From Chloroflexota bacterium (GTDB taxonomy: Bacteria; Chloroflexota; Dehalococcoidia; Lucifugimonadales; Lucifugimonadaceae), in contig JAJCYY010000017.1 in assembly GCA_029262735.1 (NCBI GenBank), forward strand, positions 1-64,000: 64,000 bases of DNA, read 5' to 3'. The notes under the pieces are model-generated. The model did not search any database. It had not been told where the DNA came from and saw nothing but the letters and a program-made list of their open reading frames with translations. Each line of letters begins with the position of its first letter. Positions within the stretch are counted from its first letter, which is position 1. The position numbers and the translations under genes are program-made. This document shows, piece by piece, positions 1 to 7,517 of the stretch.

Positions 1-1
1 C

Positions 2-133
2 TTCGCGGCGATGCTCGAAAGCCTGGAGTCGGCTGGATACACGGGCCATTACAGCATGGCCTACGGAAGCCCGGAGCAGAAGATCGCGTCACGAGACTGG
101 TTGGTGGGGCAGGCAGCAAGCGGATCGGTGTAG
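2..133 (+). CDS. C-terminal end of a sugar phosphate isomerase/epimerase-like protein (partial)
   Basis: The reading frame is open from the left edge and stops with TAG at 131-133, giving the last 43 residues of a protein whose start lies outside the window. The end contains a segment reading LESAGYTGHYSMAYG, followed by a helix ending in ASRDWL. This resembles the last strand and helix of xylose-isomerase-like TIM barrels (sugar phosphate isomerase/epimerase family), where a Gly-Tyr-x-Gly turn precedes the final helix. With so little sequence the family call is tentative; that this is the tail of a real gene is more secure. The next gene begins about 210 bases downstream, and I see no clear signal in that spacer. 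Confidence 0.4.
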   Translation, partial: FAAMLESLESAGYTGHYSMAYGSPEQKIASRDWLVGQAASGSV

Positions 134-346
134 TTCCAAACGAGTTCAGGCGGGACAAATCACCGAACCCGGCTCTAGTTCATCTCATTTGGTGGATCGA
201 GTTGAGCCTCTGAGGTCGATGGTCGCTCTGCAATTTCGCGTAAATGCCATCGTGCCTGCACGAGCGCGTCCATGTGAATCGGGCTGTATCGTTGTGAAGT
301 TCCGTTGATCGCCCATACCCTCTAACGTCGTCCGGCAAGAATATCT

Positions 347-1003
347 ATGACCTACAAGATCAAATCTGGATTCGAAGAACTTTCAACCTTCCCGCCTCTC
401 GCTGTCGGAGTAATGGGGTCGGCCGGAGGCGTAGTGCAGGACGAGGTCCGGCAGGCGCTATATCAGCTTGGCCAGGAAGTGGGCAGACGAGGATACGTGC
501 TGGTGACCGGAGTCGCTCCGGGACTGCCACATGATTCGGTTTTAGGGGCGAAATCCGAGGGCGGGCTGGTTATCGGCATCTCCCCGGCCCTGAACCTGCG
601 CGAACACGTCGAGAGGTACAAGTCCCCGACGCGGGGCTACGATCTCATCGTCTACACAGGCTCCGGGCTTATGGGCCGTGAGATCGAGAACATTCGGAGT
701 TGTGACGTCGTTGTCATCGCTGGCGGACGTTCCGGCACGCTTGGCGAGTTCGCAATCGCGTATGACGAGGCGAAGTTGATCGGCGTGTTGACTGGCACCG
801 GTGGCATTGCCGACCACATAGATGAGTTGCTCGGCGTGATGAACAAAGAGACAGGTGCAACCATCGTGTCGGACCCGCACCCGGTTCATCTCATCGACAG
901 GCTGACGCGGGCGTATGAGGAGAAGATCCTTCCCGGCTACATTTCACTTCTCGAAGGCCACGATCCCGACGGTGAGATGGAAGGCGACAGGCCACCCTCG
1001 TGA
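347..1003 (+). CDS. LOG/SLOG family protein (TIGR00725-like, Rossmann fold nucleotide-binding)
   Basis: This 218-residue protein has a Rossmann-like start (VGVMGSAGG, residues 20-28) and the glycine-rich motif AGGRSGTLGE at residues 125-134. That motif corresponds to the PGGxGTxxE signature of the LOG/'possible lysine decarboxylase' family. Enzymes of this superfamily hydrolyse nucleoside monophosphates (cytokinin-activating LOG) or bind nucleotides. The variant here, with Ala instead of Pro and Arg-Ser before Gly-Thr, fits the TIGR00725 branch, whose substrate is not established. The ATG at 347 has only a weak ribosome binding site. The gene converges on the short-chain dehydrogenase gene with a 9-base gap and appears to be monocistronic. 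The family call is fairly safe; the biochemical role is unknown. Confidence 0.75.
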   Translation: MTYKIKSGFEELSTFPPLAVGVMGSAGGVVQDEVRQALYQLGQEVGRRGYVLVTGVAPGLPHDSVLGAKSEGGLVIGISPALNLREHVERYKSPTRGYDLIVYTGSGLMGREIENIRSCDVVVIAGGRSGTLGEFAIAYDEAKLIGVLTGTGGIADHIDELLGVMNKETGATIVSDPHPVHLIDRLTRAYEEKILPGYISLLEGHDPDGEMEGDRPPS

Positions 1004-1012
1004 TCGGGCGGT

Positions 1013-1759
1013 TTAGCTGAACAACGGATTGGTGCGGCCGAAGGCGTCGATGGCAGCGCCGGTGACAGCCGAGCTGGCGTCGCCTGCCAGGAAAACGGCA
1101 ACCTGTGCGATCTCGTCAGGGTCCATCAAGTTCGGGTTTTCACTTCGACCCGTCGACTTGAAAGCGTCGCGGTAGCCCTCCGTGTCGACCCCGCCCGGGC
1201 AGATGGCGTTCACATCGATTCCGTGCTGCTTGACTTCGGCGGCGAGCGATTCCGTGAAGCTGATCAGCCCTGCTTTGGTGATGCGGTACGCGCTGCGCCC
1301 TGCACCACCCTTACGGCCGCCAATAGATGAGATGTTGATGACCTTTCCGGAGCGGCGTTCGATCATGCCGGGCAGTAGTGCCTTCGTTATGAGGAATGCG
1401 CCGGTGAGGTTGACGTTGAGAACGTCCTGGAACAGCTGCGGGTCAAGATCGACGACGGGGATACGGGCATGGATGATGGCGGCATTATTGACCAGGATGT
1501 CAACGCCGCCAAATCTGGCTACTGCCGCTTCGGCTACCCCGGCGACCTCGCTTTCGACACCGATGTCAGCGGGTGCGGCGAGGGCTTGGACGCCGAGAGA
1601 TTCGGCTTCTGCAGCGAGGGACTGGAGCCTGTCTTCGCTGCGGGCCGTGACGACGATGTTGGCACCCTCACGAGCAAAAGCCAGCGCTATCGCCCGACCG
1701 ATGCCCTGCGATGCGCCTGTGACGAGCGCTGTTTTGCCGCTCAAACGATTTTCTGACAA
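1013..1759 (-). CDS. SDR family oxidoreductase, probably acting on sugar acids
   Basis: A 248-residue classical short-chain dehydrogenase. The cofactor motif TGASQGIG lies at residues 14-21, NNAA at 91-94, catalytic Ser at 144-145, and the YxxxK pair is Tyr158/Lys162. The length is typical. It is the third gene of a minus-strand operon with a KDPG aldolase and a KDG kinase, about 30 bases after the kinase. By context it may oxidise or reduce a keto-deoxy sugar acid (KduD-like or gluconate 5-dehydrogenase-like), but substrate cannot be read from sequence. Translation probably starts at a TTG at 1757-1759, preceded by GGGGAG at a good distance. No specificity residues were checked, so the SDR class is sure and the pathway role is inferred. 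Confidence 0.85.
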   Translation of the reverse strand: MSENRLSGKTALVTGASQGIGRAIALAFAREGANIVVTARSEDRLQSLAAEAESLGVQALAAPADIGVESEVAGVAEAAVARFGGVDILVNNAAIIHARIPVVDLDPQLFQDVLNVNLTGAFLITKALLPGMIERRSGKVINISSIGGRKGGAGRSAYRITKAGLISFTESLAAEVKQHGIDVNAICPGGVDTEGYRDAFKSTGRSENPNLMDPDEIAQVAVFLAGDASSAVTGAAIDAFGRTNPLFS

Positions 1760-1789
1760 GCTGTGCCGCTCCCCGTTTCGGATTCTGAA

Positions 1790-2815
1790 TTACCGTTGCA
1801 CCCGGCCTGAGACGTCTCCACCCGCTACGGCCATCACCTCTTTTACGGTGACGAGGTTGAAGTCGCCGTGGAAAGTGTGAGCCATGGCGGACGAAGCTAC
1901 GGCAAAATCGAGCACCTGTTGTGGCGCCCAACCGTCCTGGAGGTTGCCATAGATGACTCCGGCCGAAAATGCATCGCCTCCGCCGACGCGATCTACTATA
2001 CGTACGGCGTACTTTCGGCCTAGGAAGACGTCGCCGGCGTCGTAGTAAATAGCGCTCCAGTCGTTGTCGTCGGCTGACTGGCTCTCCCGCAGGGTGATGC
2101 CCACTTTCTTGAACCCAAACTGATCGACCAGCTCCTGCAGCACCGGCCTGTACGCCTCGGCGTCGATCTCGCCGGTCGTCACGTCCACGCCCTCGGCGGA
2201 TACACCGAGGCACTTCTCTGCATCCTCCTCATTGCCGATCGCCACGTCGACGTGCTTCATCATCGGCTTCATTACCGCCTGCGCCTCTTCGGGCGACCAG
2301 AGGTTCTTGCGGTAGTTCATGTCGGCGCTGACGGTGAGGCCAAGCTGGGCGGCAGCCGCGGCGGCTTCGTCGCATGCGGCTGCTGCGGTTGATGAGATCG
2401 CCGGTGTTATTCCGGTGAAGTGGAACCAGTCTTTACCTGCGAACACCTTCTCCCAATCGACGGTGCCGGGTTTTAGCTCAGCAATTGCCGCGTGTGCCCG
2501 GTCATAGACGACCTTCGATGCGCGCATGGCGGCGCCGTTTTCGAGAAAGTAGATGCCGAGCCTGCTGCCCAGCCGAAGAATCTCCGAGGTATCGACACCA
2601 AACTGGCGGACGTAGTTGATACAGGCCTGGCCGATGTCGTTGTCCGGAATTGCGGTGACAAACGTTGCCTCAACTCCGAAGTGAGCCAGTGAGACAGCTA
2701 CGTTGCACTCTCCGCCGCCGTATGTGACCTCGAACTCCCGGGCCTGCGTGAACCGCTCTCGCCGCTGTGTTGCAAGGCGGAGCATGATCTCGCCGAACGT
2801 AACAACTTTTGCCAT
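1790..2815 (-). CDS. kdgK: PfkB family sugar kinase, probable 2-keto-3-deoxygluconate kinase
   Basis: A 341-residue ribokinase/PfkB-family kinase. Near the N-terminus is GGGECNVAVSLAHFG, the substrate-binding GG motif. The C-terminal signature RVGGGDAFSAG carries the catalytic base Asp281. The immediate upstream partner is a KDPG aldolase, so the expected reaction is ATP-dependent phosphorylation of 2-keto-3-deoxygluconate to KDPG. The aldolase would then split KDPG to pyruvate and glyceraldehyde 3-phosphate (Entner-Doudoroff lower branch for hexuronates or sugar acids). The ATG start at 2815 follows a GGAGAC ribosome binding site. Other PfkB kinases look similar; the kdgK call rests mainly on operon context and full-length similarity by eye. 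Confidence 0.78.
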   Translation of the reverse strand: MAKVVTFGEIMLRLATQRRERFTQAREFEVTYGGGECNVAVSLAHFGVEATFVTAIPDNDIGQACINYVRQFGVDTSEILRLGSRLGIYFLENGAAMRASKVVYDRAHAAIAELKPGTVDWEKVFAGKDWFHFTGITPAISSTAAAACDEAAAAAAQLGLTVSADMNYRKNLWSPEEAQAVMKPMMKHVDVAIGNEEDAEKCLGVSAEGVDVTTGEIDAEAYRPVLQELVDQFGFKKVGITLRESQSADDNDWSAIYYDAGDVFLGRKYAVRIVDRVGGGDAFSAGVIYGNLQDGWAPQQVLDFAVASSAMAHTFHGDFNLVTVKEVMAVAGGDVSGRVQR

Positions 2816-2919
2816 TTTTTGTCTCCGGATATTTCCTTATTGCAACGTGTTGGCTCAAAGCGAGCTTGGTCTGTACTGGGCAGGACAGGTAAACGCCAAT
2901 TGCCGATTCGTCTGTCGGA

Positions 2920-3594
2920 TCAGCCGCCCTTGAGAGTCTTGATGAGCGCCACGACGTCTCGGCTGCGTTGCTCCAGGGTCGCCCAGTCGGAATTCTTGAC
3001 AACGTCTGCGCTGGCAAGCTTGGAACCCATTCCCACAGCGACGACACCGGCCTCGAACCAGGGCCGGAGCGAATCTTCCGTGATGTCCACTCCGCCCGTT
3101 GGCATGATCGACGACCACGGCATCGGGGCGAGCACGTCTTTCACGAACTGAGGTCCTCCGACGGCTGAGCCGGGGAAGATCTTCACGATGTCGGCTCCAA
3201 GCTCCTCGGCGAACGAGATCTCGCTGGCCGTTCCACAACCGGGGACGTATGCGACCTTGCGCCTGTTGCATACCTTTGCGACATCGGGATTGGTGACGGG
3301 ACCGACGATGAAGCTGGCACCCGCCGAGATGTACATGGAGGCAGTTCCGGCGTCGAGAATCGAACCGGCGCCAAGAATCGCGCCGGGTAGCTCGTTCTGG
3401 CAGAACCTGTGGAGCTCCGAGAAAACCTCCCACGCATGGTCACCCCGATTGGTGAACTCCAGTACCGTGATCCCACCGGCCACGCACGCCCGGGCGATGC
3501 CCTTAGCCTTCTCAATGTCTCCGTTGTAGAAGACGGGGACAATGCCGGTTTCGTGAACGGCGTTGAGCACGTCGAGTTTTCGATGAGATGGCAA
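2920..3594 (-). CDS. eda: KDPG/KHG aldolase (bifunctional 4-hydroxy-2-oxoglutarate aldolase)
   Basis: A 224-residue class I aldolase of the KDPG/KHG family. The conserved Glu46 lies in VLEFTNRG. The Schiff-base lysine is Lys138 in DIVKIFPG, and the phosphate-binding MPTGGV loop follows. It cleaves 2-keto-3-deoxy-6-phosphogluconate into pyruvate and glyceraldehyde 3-phosphate in the cytoplasm. It is the first gene of the minus-strand operon aldolase-kinase-SDR, with about 100 bases to the kinase. Translation seems to start at a TTG (3592-3594) with a strong GGAGAG ribosome binding site 6 bases upstream. An inverted repeat at 3662-3686 sits where a regulator might bind. Family and catalytic residues are clear. 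Confidence 0.9.
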   Translation of the reverse strand: MPSHRKLDVLNAVHETGIVPVFYNGDIEKAKGIARACVAGGITVLEFTNRGDHAWEVFSELHRFCQNELPGAILGAGSILDAGTASMYISAGASFIVGPVTNPDVAKVCNRRKVAYVPGCGTASEISFAEELGADIVKIFPGSAVGGPQFVKDVLAPMPWSSIMPTGGVDITEDSLRPWFEAGVVAVGMGSKLASADVVKNSDWATLEQRSRDVVALIKTLKGG

Positions 3595-3661
3595 TAGATT
3601 CTCTCCGTTGCTGTTTTCAAAGCGGGAGGCGGCTCGTCTGGCTGCTTCCGCGTACTCGCCT

Positions 3662-3686
3662 GTTAAATTCGGTTGCTCAGTTTAAC
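3662..3686. promoter_or_regulatory. Inverted repeat upstream of the KDPG aldolase operon (possible operator)
   Basis: GTTAAA at 3662-3667 and its reverse complement TTTAAC at 3681-3686 are separated by 13 bases, about 70 bases upstream of the aldolase start. The 290-base spacer 3595-3888 holds no convincing gene. The symmetry and position would suit an operator for a sugar-acid regulator, but 6-base arms can occur by chance and no regulator gene is adjacent. Confidence 0.3.
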
Positions 3687-3888
3687 GTGTGGGGGAGCAG
3701 CATCGCGGGTTCTGGCCGGCGGGAGGCTAGCGCAGTCCTGAAATAGATGCAGTTTGCGCCTGTTTGGCTGAGTCGCCGACCGGTAACGACGCGATTCTCA
3801 GAGAACAGGATTTGAGTCTATTGGTGGTCACGATGCACGAGAAGGTTACGCGCATGAAAACGCGTCCAGCATCGTTTTCGGACCTGCT

Positions 3889-4641
3889 CTAGATAGGCGA
3901 CTTGGCCAGAGGAGCAACGATCTCGATCTCAGCGTTGTGTTCTGAGTAATCGAATATTTCGAGCGTTTCTATCTCAACAACGCCCGGGATCACCTGGTAG
4001 CCGGAGTCTTCTCGATGGCTATCCTCAATGTTCCTGTCTACCTCTACACGGATGACCTCAAACGAGTTCGTATCGACATATATGCGGGCGTTGTCAGACA
4101 GGATCAGCCGGTGAGTTCCCAGTGACCTTGGGACCATAGGGACCAGGCCCTCGATCAGGTACACGGACCTGCCGCCAAGGTCAAACTGTCCGTTGAGGCT
4201 AGTATCGATAAGGCGTCGGCTATCCAGCCAGCTTTCAGGGTGACCGCCGGGCGTCGTGGCACCGGATTCGCCAGGGAATACGTTCGAATCTTCGGTCTGT
4301 AAGGGCGCAATCACCCAGTCCTCTGAGGGCATTCGAGAATAGATTGTTCCGTCTATTTGGACCATCTCAAGACCCCACGAGAGATCCATCCGGAATTCTC
4401 GGGCACTTCCGATCTCGAGGATATGAACCTTTGACTCTGCTGAGTCGAGTTTTGGAGATTGCGGATAGCGCGTTGTCTCGATGACGGTCACCCTCGACCT
4501 GTACGAATCAAGCTCGCTGGCGACTCGGCGTGCGTTGGAAAGCACCTGTTCAGCAGTGGGCGTGCCGGAGATCGGGACGATCGTCGCATTGCAAGCGGCC
4601 AGAGAGATCAACGGTGCGATCAGAAGCAGGGTGATTTTCAT
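3889..4641 (-). CDS. Predicted lipoprotein of unknown function
   Basis: A 250-residue protein with a short hydrophobic signal (residues 3-16) ending in a LAAC lipobox, so Cys17 would be lipidated after signal peptidase II cleavage. The mature part is hydrophilic and rich in beta-type segments. It includes a stretch reading QIDGTIYSRMPSEDWV, reminiscent of the LolA/LppX-type half-barrel lipoproteins that carry lipids; that resemblance is only by eye. It is monocistronic: the gene ahead is divergent, and downstream a roughly 290-base spacer separates it from the KDPG aldolase operon. I do not recognise a specific family; lipoprotein export is the supported part of the call. Confidence 0.65.
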   Translation of the reverse strand: MKITLLLIAPLISLAACNATIVPISGTPTAEQVLSNARRVASELDSYRSRVTVIETTRYPQSPKLDSAESKVHILEIGSAREFRMDLSWGLEMVQIDGTIYSRMPSEDWVIAPLQTEDSNVFPGESGATTPGGHPESWLDSRRLIDTSLNGQFDLGGRSVYLIEGLVPMVPRSLGTHRLILSDNARIYVDTNSFEVIRVEVDRNIEDSHREDSGYQVIPGVVEIETLEIFDYSEHNAEIEIVAPLAKSPI

Positions 4642-4966
4642 GCGGCGACTCCCATCTCACCACATTCGCCCAACGCCGCGGTGCCGGTGTAGGAGCAATC
4701 ACCCAGCGGCAACCCAGAAATACCGCACTGATCGAATTTCGCCTCTGGCCCGTGCCGTAGCGAGAGAACTAGAGACGATGTTCGTTGGCTCGCATAGAGG
4801 ATAAGATTTCGCTGTGGTTGAGCCAAGACCTCGGAATGGTGTAATTGCCAGGCTCACCAGCAAGCAAAAATCCGTAGACAGAGCAGTAAGCGCTGAGGCA
4901 ACCGTCCAAAATCCTTGAACGACCGCTGGCCTGCCGCCTGCGTCACAGCCGATTCCAGGGGAGAAT
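4642..4966. other. Intergenic spacer between divergent genes, nothing recognised
   Basis: About 325 bases between the lipoprotein (minus) and aldo/keto reductase (plus) starts. It must hold two promoters, but I see no clear operator, RNA or terminator. Open frames crossing it overlap the neighbouring genes, lack ribosome binding sites and look non-coding. The AKR ribosome binding site (AGGGGAGA) is at its right end. Confidence 0.5.
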
Positions 4967-5971
4967 ATGAAGTACGTTCAGTTTGGCCGCACCGGTGTAA
5001 ATATCAGCCCGCTTGTGCTGGGTTGCATGATGTTCGGCGGCAGAACGTCGCCGGAAGATTCGTACACGATCATCGACCGTGCTCTCGACGCTGGCATCAA
5101 TATTTTTGACACAGCCAACGTGTACAACGCCGGGAAGAGCGAAGAGGCCGTTGGTGAAGCGCTCAAGCGAAACGGAAGGCGCAGCTCGGTTTTCCTGGCG
5201 ACAAAGGTCAATGGCAGGATGTCCAATGACCCGAACGGACTTGGAAACTCCCGGCTGCACATCATCGAGCAGTGTGAAGCCAGTCTGCGGCGTTTGCAGG
5301 TCGACCACATCGACCTGTACCAGTTCCACCGATCGTCACGGCATATTGCAATAGACGAGTCATTGCGTGCCATGGATGACCTGGTTCGGACCGGCAAGGT
5401 TCGATACATCGGCACGTCCAACTTCGGATCGTGGCAGGTTGTGGAATCGTTGTGGGCGGCGAAGGAGCTCGGGTTGAACAGGTTCGTCTCCGACCAGTCG
5501 CCTTACAACATGGCTGACCGGCGGATCGAAAGGGAACATCTGCCGATGTGCCAGACGTTCGGGCTGGCGCAGATTCCGTGGAGTCCGCTGGCAGGAGGTG
5601 GGCTAACGGGCAAGTACGTTCGCGCGGTGGCCCAGGAGGCAGGAACGCGGTTCGGCGATGAGACAGATCCGGGCAAGCTGCGACGGTTCAGCGGCGGTGT
5701 GCTGGAGATTGTGGATGCGATTCGGCCGCTTGCTGACGCGCTAGGTTGCACCGTTTCTCAACTTGCTCTGGCATGGGTGATGAGCCGTCCGGGTGTTACC
5801 GCGCCGCTCGTTGGGCCAAGGACGCTGGAGCAGCTTGAGGACAACCTTGGCGCACTGGAGGTCGAGGTTGGCACCGAAGTTGACTCAGCGCTGGATGCCG
5901 TCGTGCCGCCCGGCGAGCATGTTGCTGAGTTTTACGAGGCGAGCTTTGGGCCGAATCTGCACAGTTGGTAG
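4967..5971 (+). CDS. Aldo/keto reductase
   Basis: A 334-residue TIM-barrel oxidoreductase using NADPH. The catalytic tetrad is visible as Asp48, Tyr53 (in DTANVYNAG), Lys80 (ATK) and His121 (YQFH). The C-terminal GVTAPLVGPRTLEQLEDN segment is the usual phosphate-binding part of the NADP site. Overall it resembles the YajO/IolS-type branch of the family. A good ribosome binding site (GGGGAGA) precedes the ATG. It stands alone on the plus strand and converges with the peroxiredoxin gene, 33 bases away. The carbonyl or alcohol substrate cannot be deduced. Confidence 0.9.
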   Translation: MKYVQFGRTGVNISPLVLGCMMFGGRTSPEDSYTIIDRALDAGINIFDTANVYNAGKSEEAVGEALKRNGRRSSVFLATKVNGRMSNDPNGLGNSRLHIIEQCEASLRRLQVDHIDLYQFHRSSRHIAIDESLRAMDDLVRTGKVRYIGTSNFGSWQVVESLWAAKELGLNRFVSDQSPYNMADRRIEREHLPMCQTFGLAQIPWSPLAGGGLTGKYVRAVAQEAGTRFGDETDPGKLRRFSGGVLEIVDAIRPLADALGCTVSQLALAWVMSRPGVTAPLVGPRTLEQLEDNLGALEVEVGTEVDSALDAVVPPGEHVAEFYEASFGPNLHSW

Positions 5972-6004
5972 GTTGGCCGCCCCAAAATTCCTGACCGAAC
6001 GGAA

Positions 6005-6463
6005 TTAGATCGCGGCCAGCTTCTTCAGCACCTCGGTTGCGTTCGGGATCATGCCCTGTGGAAAGACCTCGGAGTCACGGATCACACCATTCTCGTCGAT
6101 CAGGAAGACAGACCGCATCGCAACGCCGCGGTCCTCGTTGTATACGCCGTACATCTTTGCCACCGACGCCTTCGGGTGGAAGTCTGCGAGCAGCGGAAAG
6201 TCAAGCCCATCCAGGGACGCCGCCCATGCCTTCTGCGACGGTACGTTGTCGACGCTGACCTCGAGCACCTCGGCGTTTGCCGCTGCGATTTCTGCATGCT
6301 TCTCACGGAAGCCGGTGACCTGGTTGGTTCAACCACCGGTGAAGCTGGCAGGGTGAAAAGCGAGGATGATGCGACGGCCCCTGTAAGAGGAGAGCGTGAT
6401 CGCGTTGCCGTCGTGGGCCGTTAGCGTGAAGTCGGGTGCTTCTGTACCGGGCTGTAGCGTCAT
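6005..6463 (-). CDS. Selenocysteine-containing peroxiredoxin (in-frame TGA at residue 45)
   Basis: Read through one TGA, this frame gives a 152-residue peroxiredoxin of the AhpC/TSA-BCP type. It begins MTLQPGTEAPDFTLTAHDG and ends in AAI. The TGA is codon 45 (complement of 6329-6331) in PASFTGG-U-TNQ, exactly where the peroxidatic cysteine of the TxxC motif belongs. Thr42 and the downstream family Arg (VAMRSVFLIDENG) are intact, as is the rest of the fold. A 5-bp hairpin with a G-containing loop begins 16 bases after the TGA, as bacterial SECIS elements require. I therefore read it as selenocysteine. The enzyme would reduce hydroperoxides via Sec and thiol donors; no second conserved Cys was noted. 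The alternatives, a nonsense mutation or an artificially short 87-residue product from 6268, are less likely. SelA/SelB/SelC/SelD are not in this window. Confidence 0.82.
6298..6312 (-). promoter_or_regulatory. Bacterial SECIS-like hairpin for the peroxiredoxin UGA
   Basis: In the mRNA sense the sequence is GCUUC-CGUGA-GAAGC: a perfect 5-bp stem closing a 5-base loop with G as second loop base. It starts 16 bases after the UGA, so the loop begins 21 bases downstream. This agrees with the known bacterial SECIS geometry (upper stem, short apical loop with an early G, roughly 16-37 bases from UGA) recognised by SelB. It lies within the coding sequence, as bacterial elements do. Confidence 0.7.
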
Positions 6464-6562
6464 CTGATTTCCTGGTGTTGATCTGCGGGCTTAGGTTGTG
6501 AGTGGGTAGCCGGATGTTATCGCAGTCTCGACGCTGAGTGGACCCGCTGAACAGCCTGGTCG

Positions 6563-7438
6563 CTACAAGCGCCAGACCCGGGCTGCGTTATCTCCCAGGA
6601 GCATGGCTCGCTCCTGGTCGTTCAGCCAATCGAAACCTTCTCGCACAATGCGTAGCTCGCCGTCGAGAGTGGGCCAGCCGTGCTCAACGCGGTGGTAGCC
6701 CGGATAACCGGTGCCCCACATGCAGCGCTCGATGCCGAACTCGCTGATCGCCATCTTCACCACTTCGTGCATGTCCGCATGCGGGAACTGCTCGTGGGAT
6801 CGGCTGTGGACATCCGAGATCTTCATGAGGACGTTAGGGTGTCGGGCCAGGTCAAGAACCGGCCTGTAGCCGCTCCAGCCGTCTGTGGCCATCTCGGGCA
6901 GCGGATACATCATGTGATCGATCAGCCAGGTGATCTGCGGATAACGAGCTGCGGCGACGTCCATCTGCGAGGCGTACTCGGCCTGGCAGTGGATCTGCAC
7001 AATCCCCTTCCGGCTCTCGATCGCCTCGAACATGGGCGCGTTCTCTGGCTTCGTCAGGATTTCACCCTCTGACGGGTCATCTGTCAGGTAGTAGCCGGGA
7101 TGGAATCGGAAGCCCGACATTCCGCGCTCGTCCATCCAGTAGGCGGCGAGTTTGGCGTTTTCGGGGTCGAGAGGGTCGATCATTCCCTGGGCGACGAAGC
7201 GATCGGGAAAGCGCTTTGCTGCATCGGCCACGTAGCCGTTGTCCCATGTTGACCACGACGTTTGGACGAGCACGGACCAGTCGACCTTGCTTGCGTCCAT
7301 ATCTTCCAGGAGCATCTCGGCGGTGCCTGGGGCGGTCGGCAGGGAGTTCCAGCGAGGTGCTGTCGGGCCGATGGGAGCGATGGGTGGCATCTCCCAGACA
7401 TGGACGTGCGTGTCGACGATCATGGTTGGCGGTTCCAT
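6563..7438 (-). CDS. Amidohydrolase family protein (amidohydrolase-2 / TIM-barrel hydrolase)
   Basis: A 291-residue protein of the metal-dependent amidohydrolase-2 family, as in ACMSD-like decarboxylases and lactone hydrolases. The metal-binding DTHVHVWE motif is at residues 9-16, further histidines occur in RFHPG, QIHCQAEY and LIDHMMYP, and the usual end motif appears as WGTGYPG. In most relatives that last motif is FGSDYP, whose Asp is a metal/catalytic residue; here it is Gly, so activity may be altered. It follows gcvPB on the same strand by about 80 bases, and the peroxiredoxin lies about 100 bases further on. The start could be Met1 or Met6 (7423); neither has a strong ribosome binding site. 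Substrate unknown. Confidence 0.8.
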   Translation of the reverse strand: MEPPTMIVDTHVHVWEMPPIAPIGPTAPRWNSLPTAPGTAEMLLEDMDASKVDWSVLVQTSWSTWDNGYVADAAKRFPDRFVAQGMIDPLDPENAKLAAYWMDERGMSGFRFHPGYYLTDDPSEGEILTKPENAPMFEAIESRKGIVQIHCQAEYASQMDVAAARYPQITWLIDHMMYPLPEMATDGWSGYRPVLDLARHPNVLMKISDVHSRSHEQFPHADMHEVVKMAISEFGIERCMWGTGYPGYHRVEHGWPTLDGELRIVREGFDWLNDQERAMLLGDNAARVWRL

Positions 7439-7517
7439 TCGGTCAGGGTGTAGAGAGTCAGCATGTTCTGGGCCTCAAGTGGCTTTCGACGCGCAATACG
7501 TTAACCCGGACCGTCTC

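Noticed and set aside
4638..4826. 62-codon minus-strand ORF upstream of the lipoprotein
   Set aside because: Low-complexity translation without family likeness, and overlapping the lipoprotein start; no ribosome binding site.
6005..6268. Peroxiredoxin as an 87-residue gene from an internal ATG, or as a pseudogene
   Set aside because: The upstream codons to 6463 continue the family fold in the same frame, and only one TGA interrupts it at the catalytic codon, with a SECIS-like hairpin behind it. Random decay would not place the single stop there.
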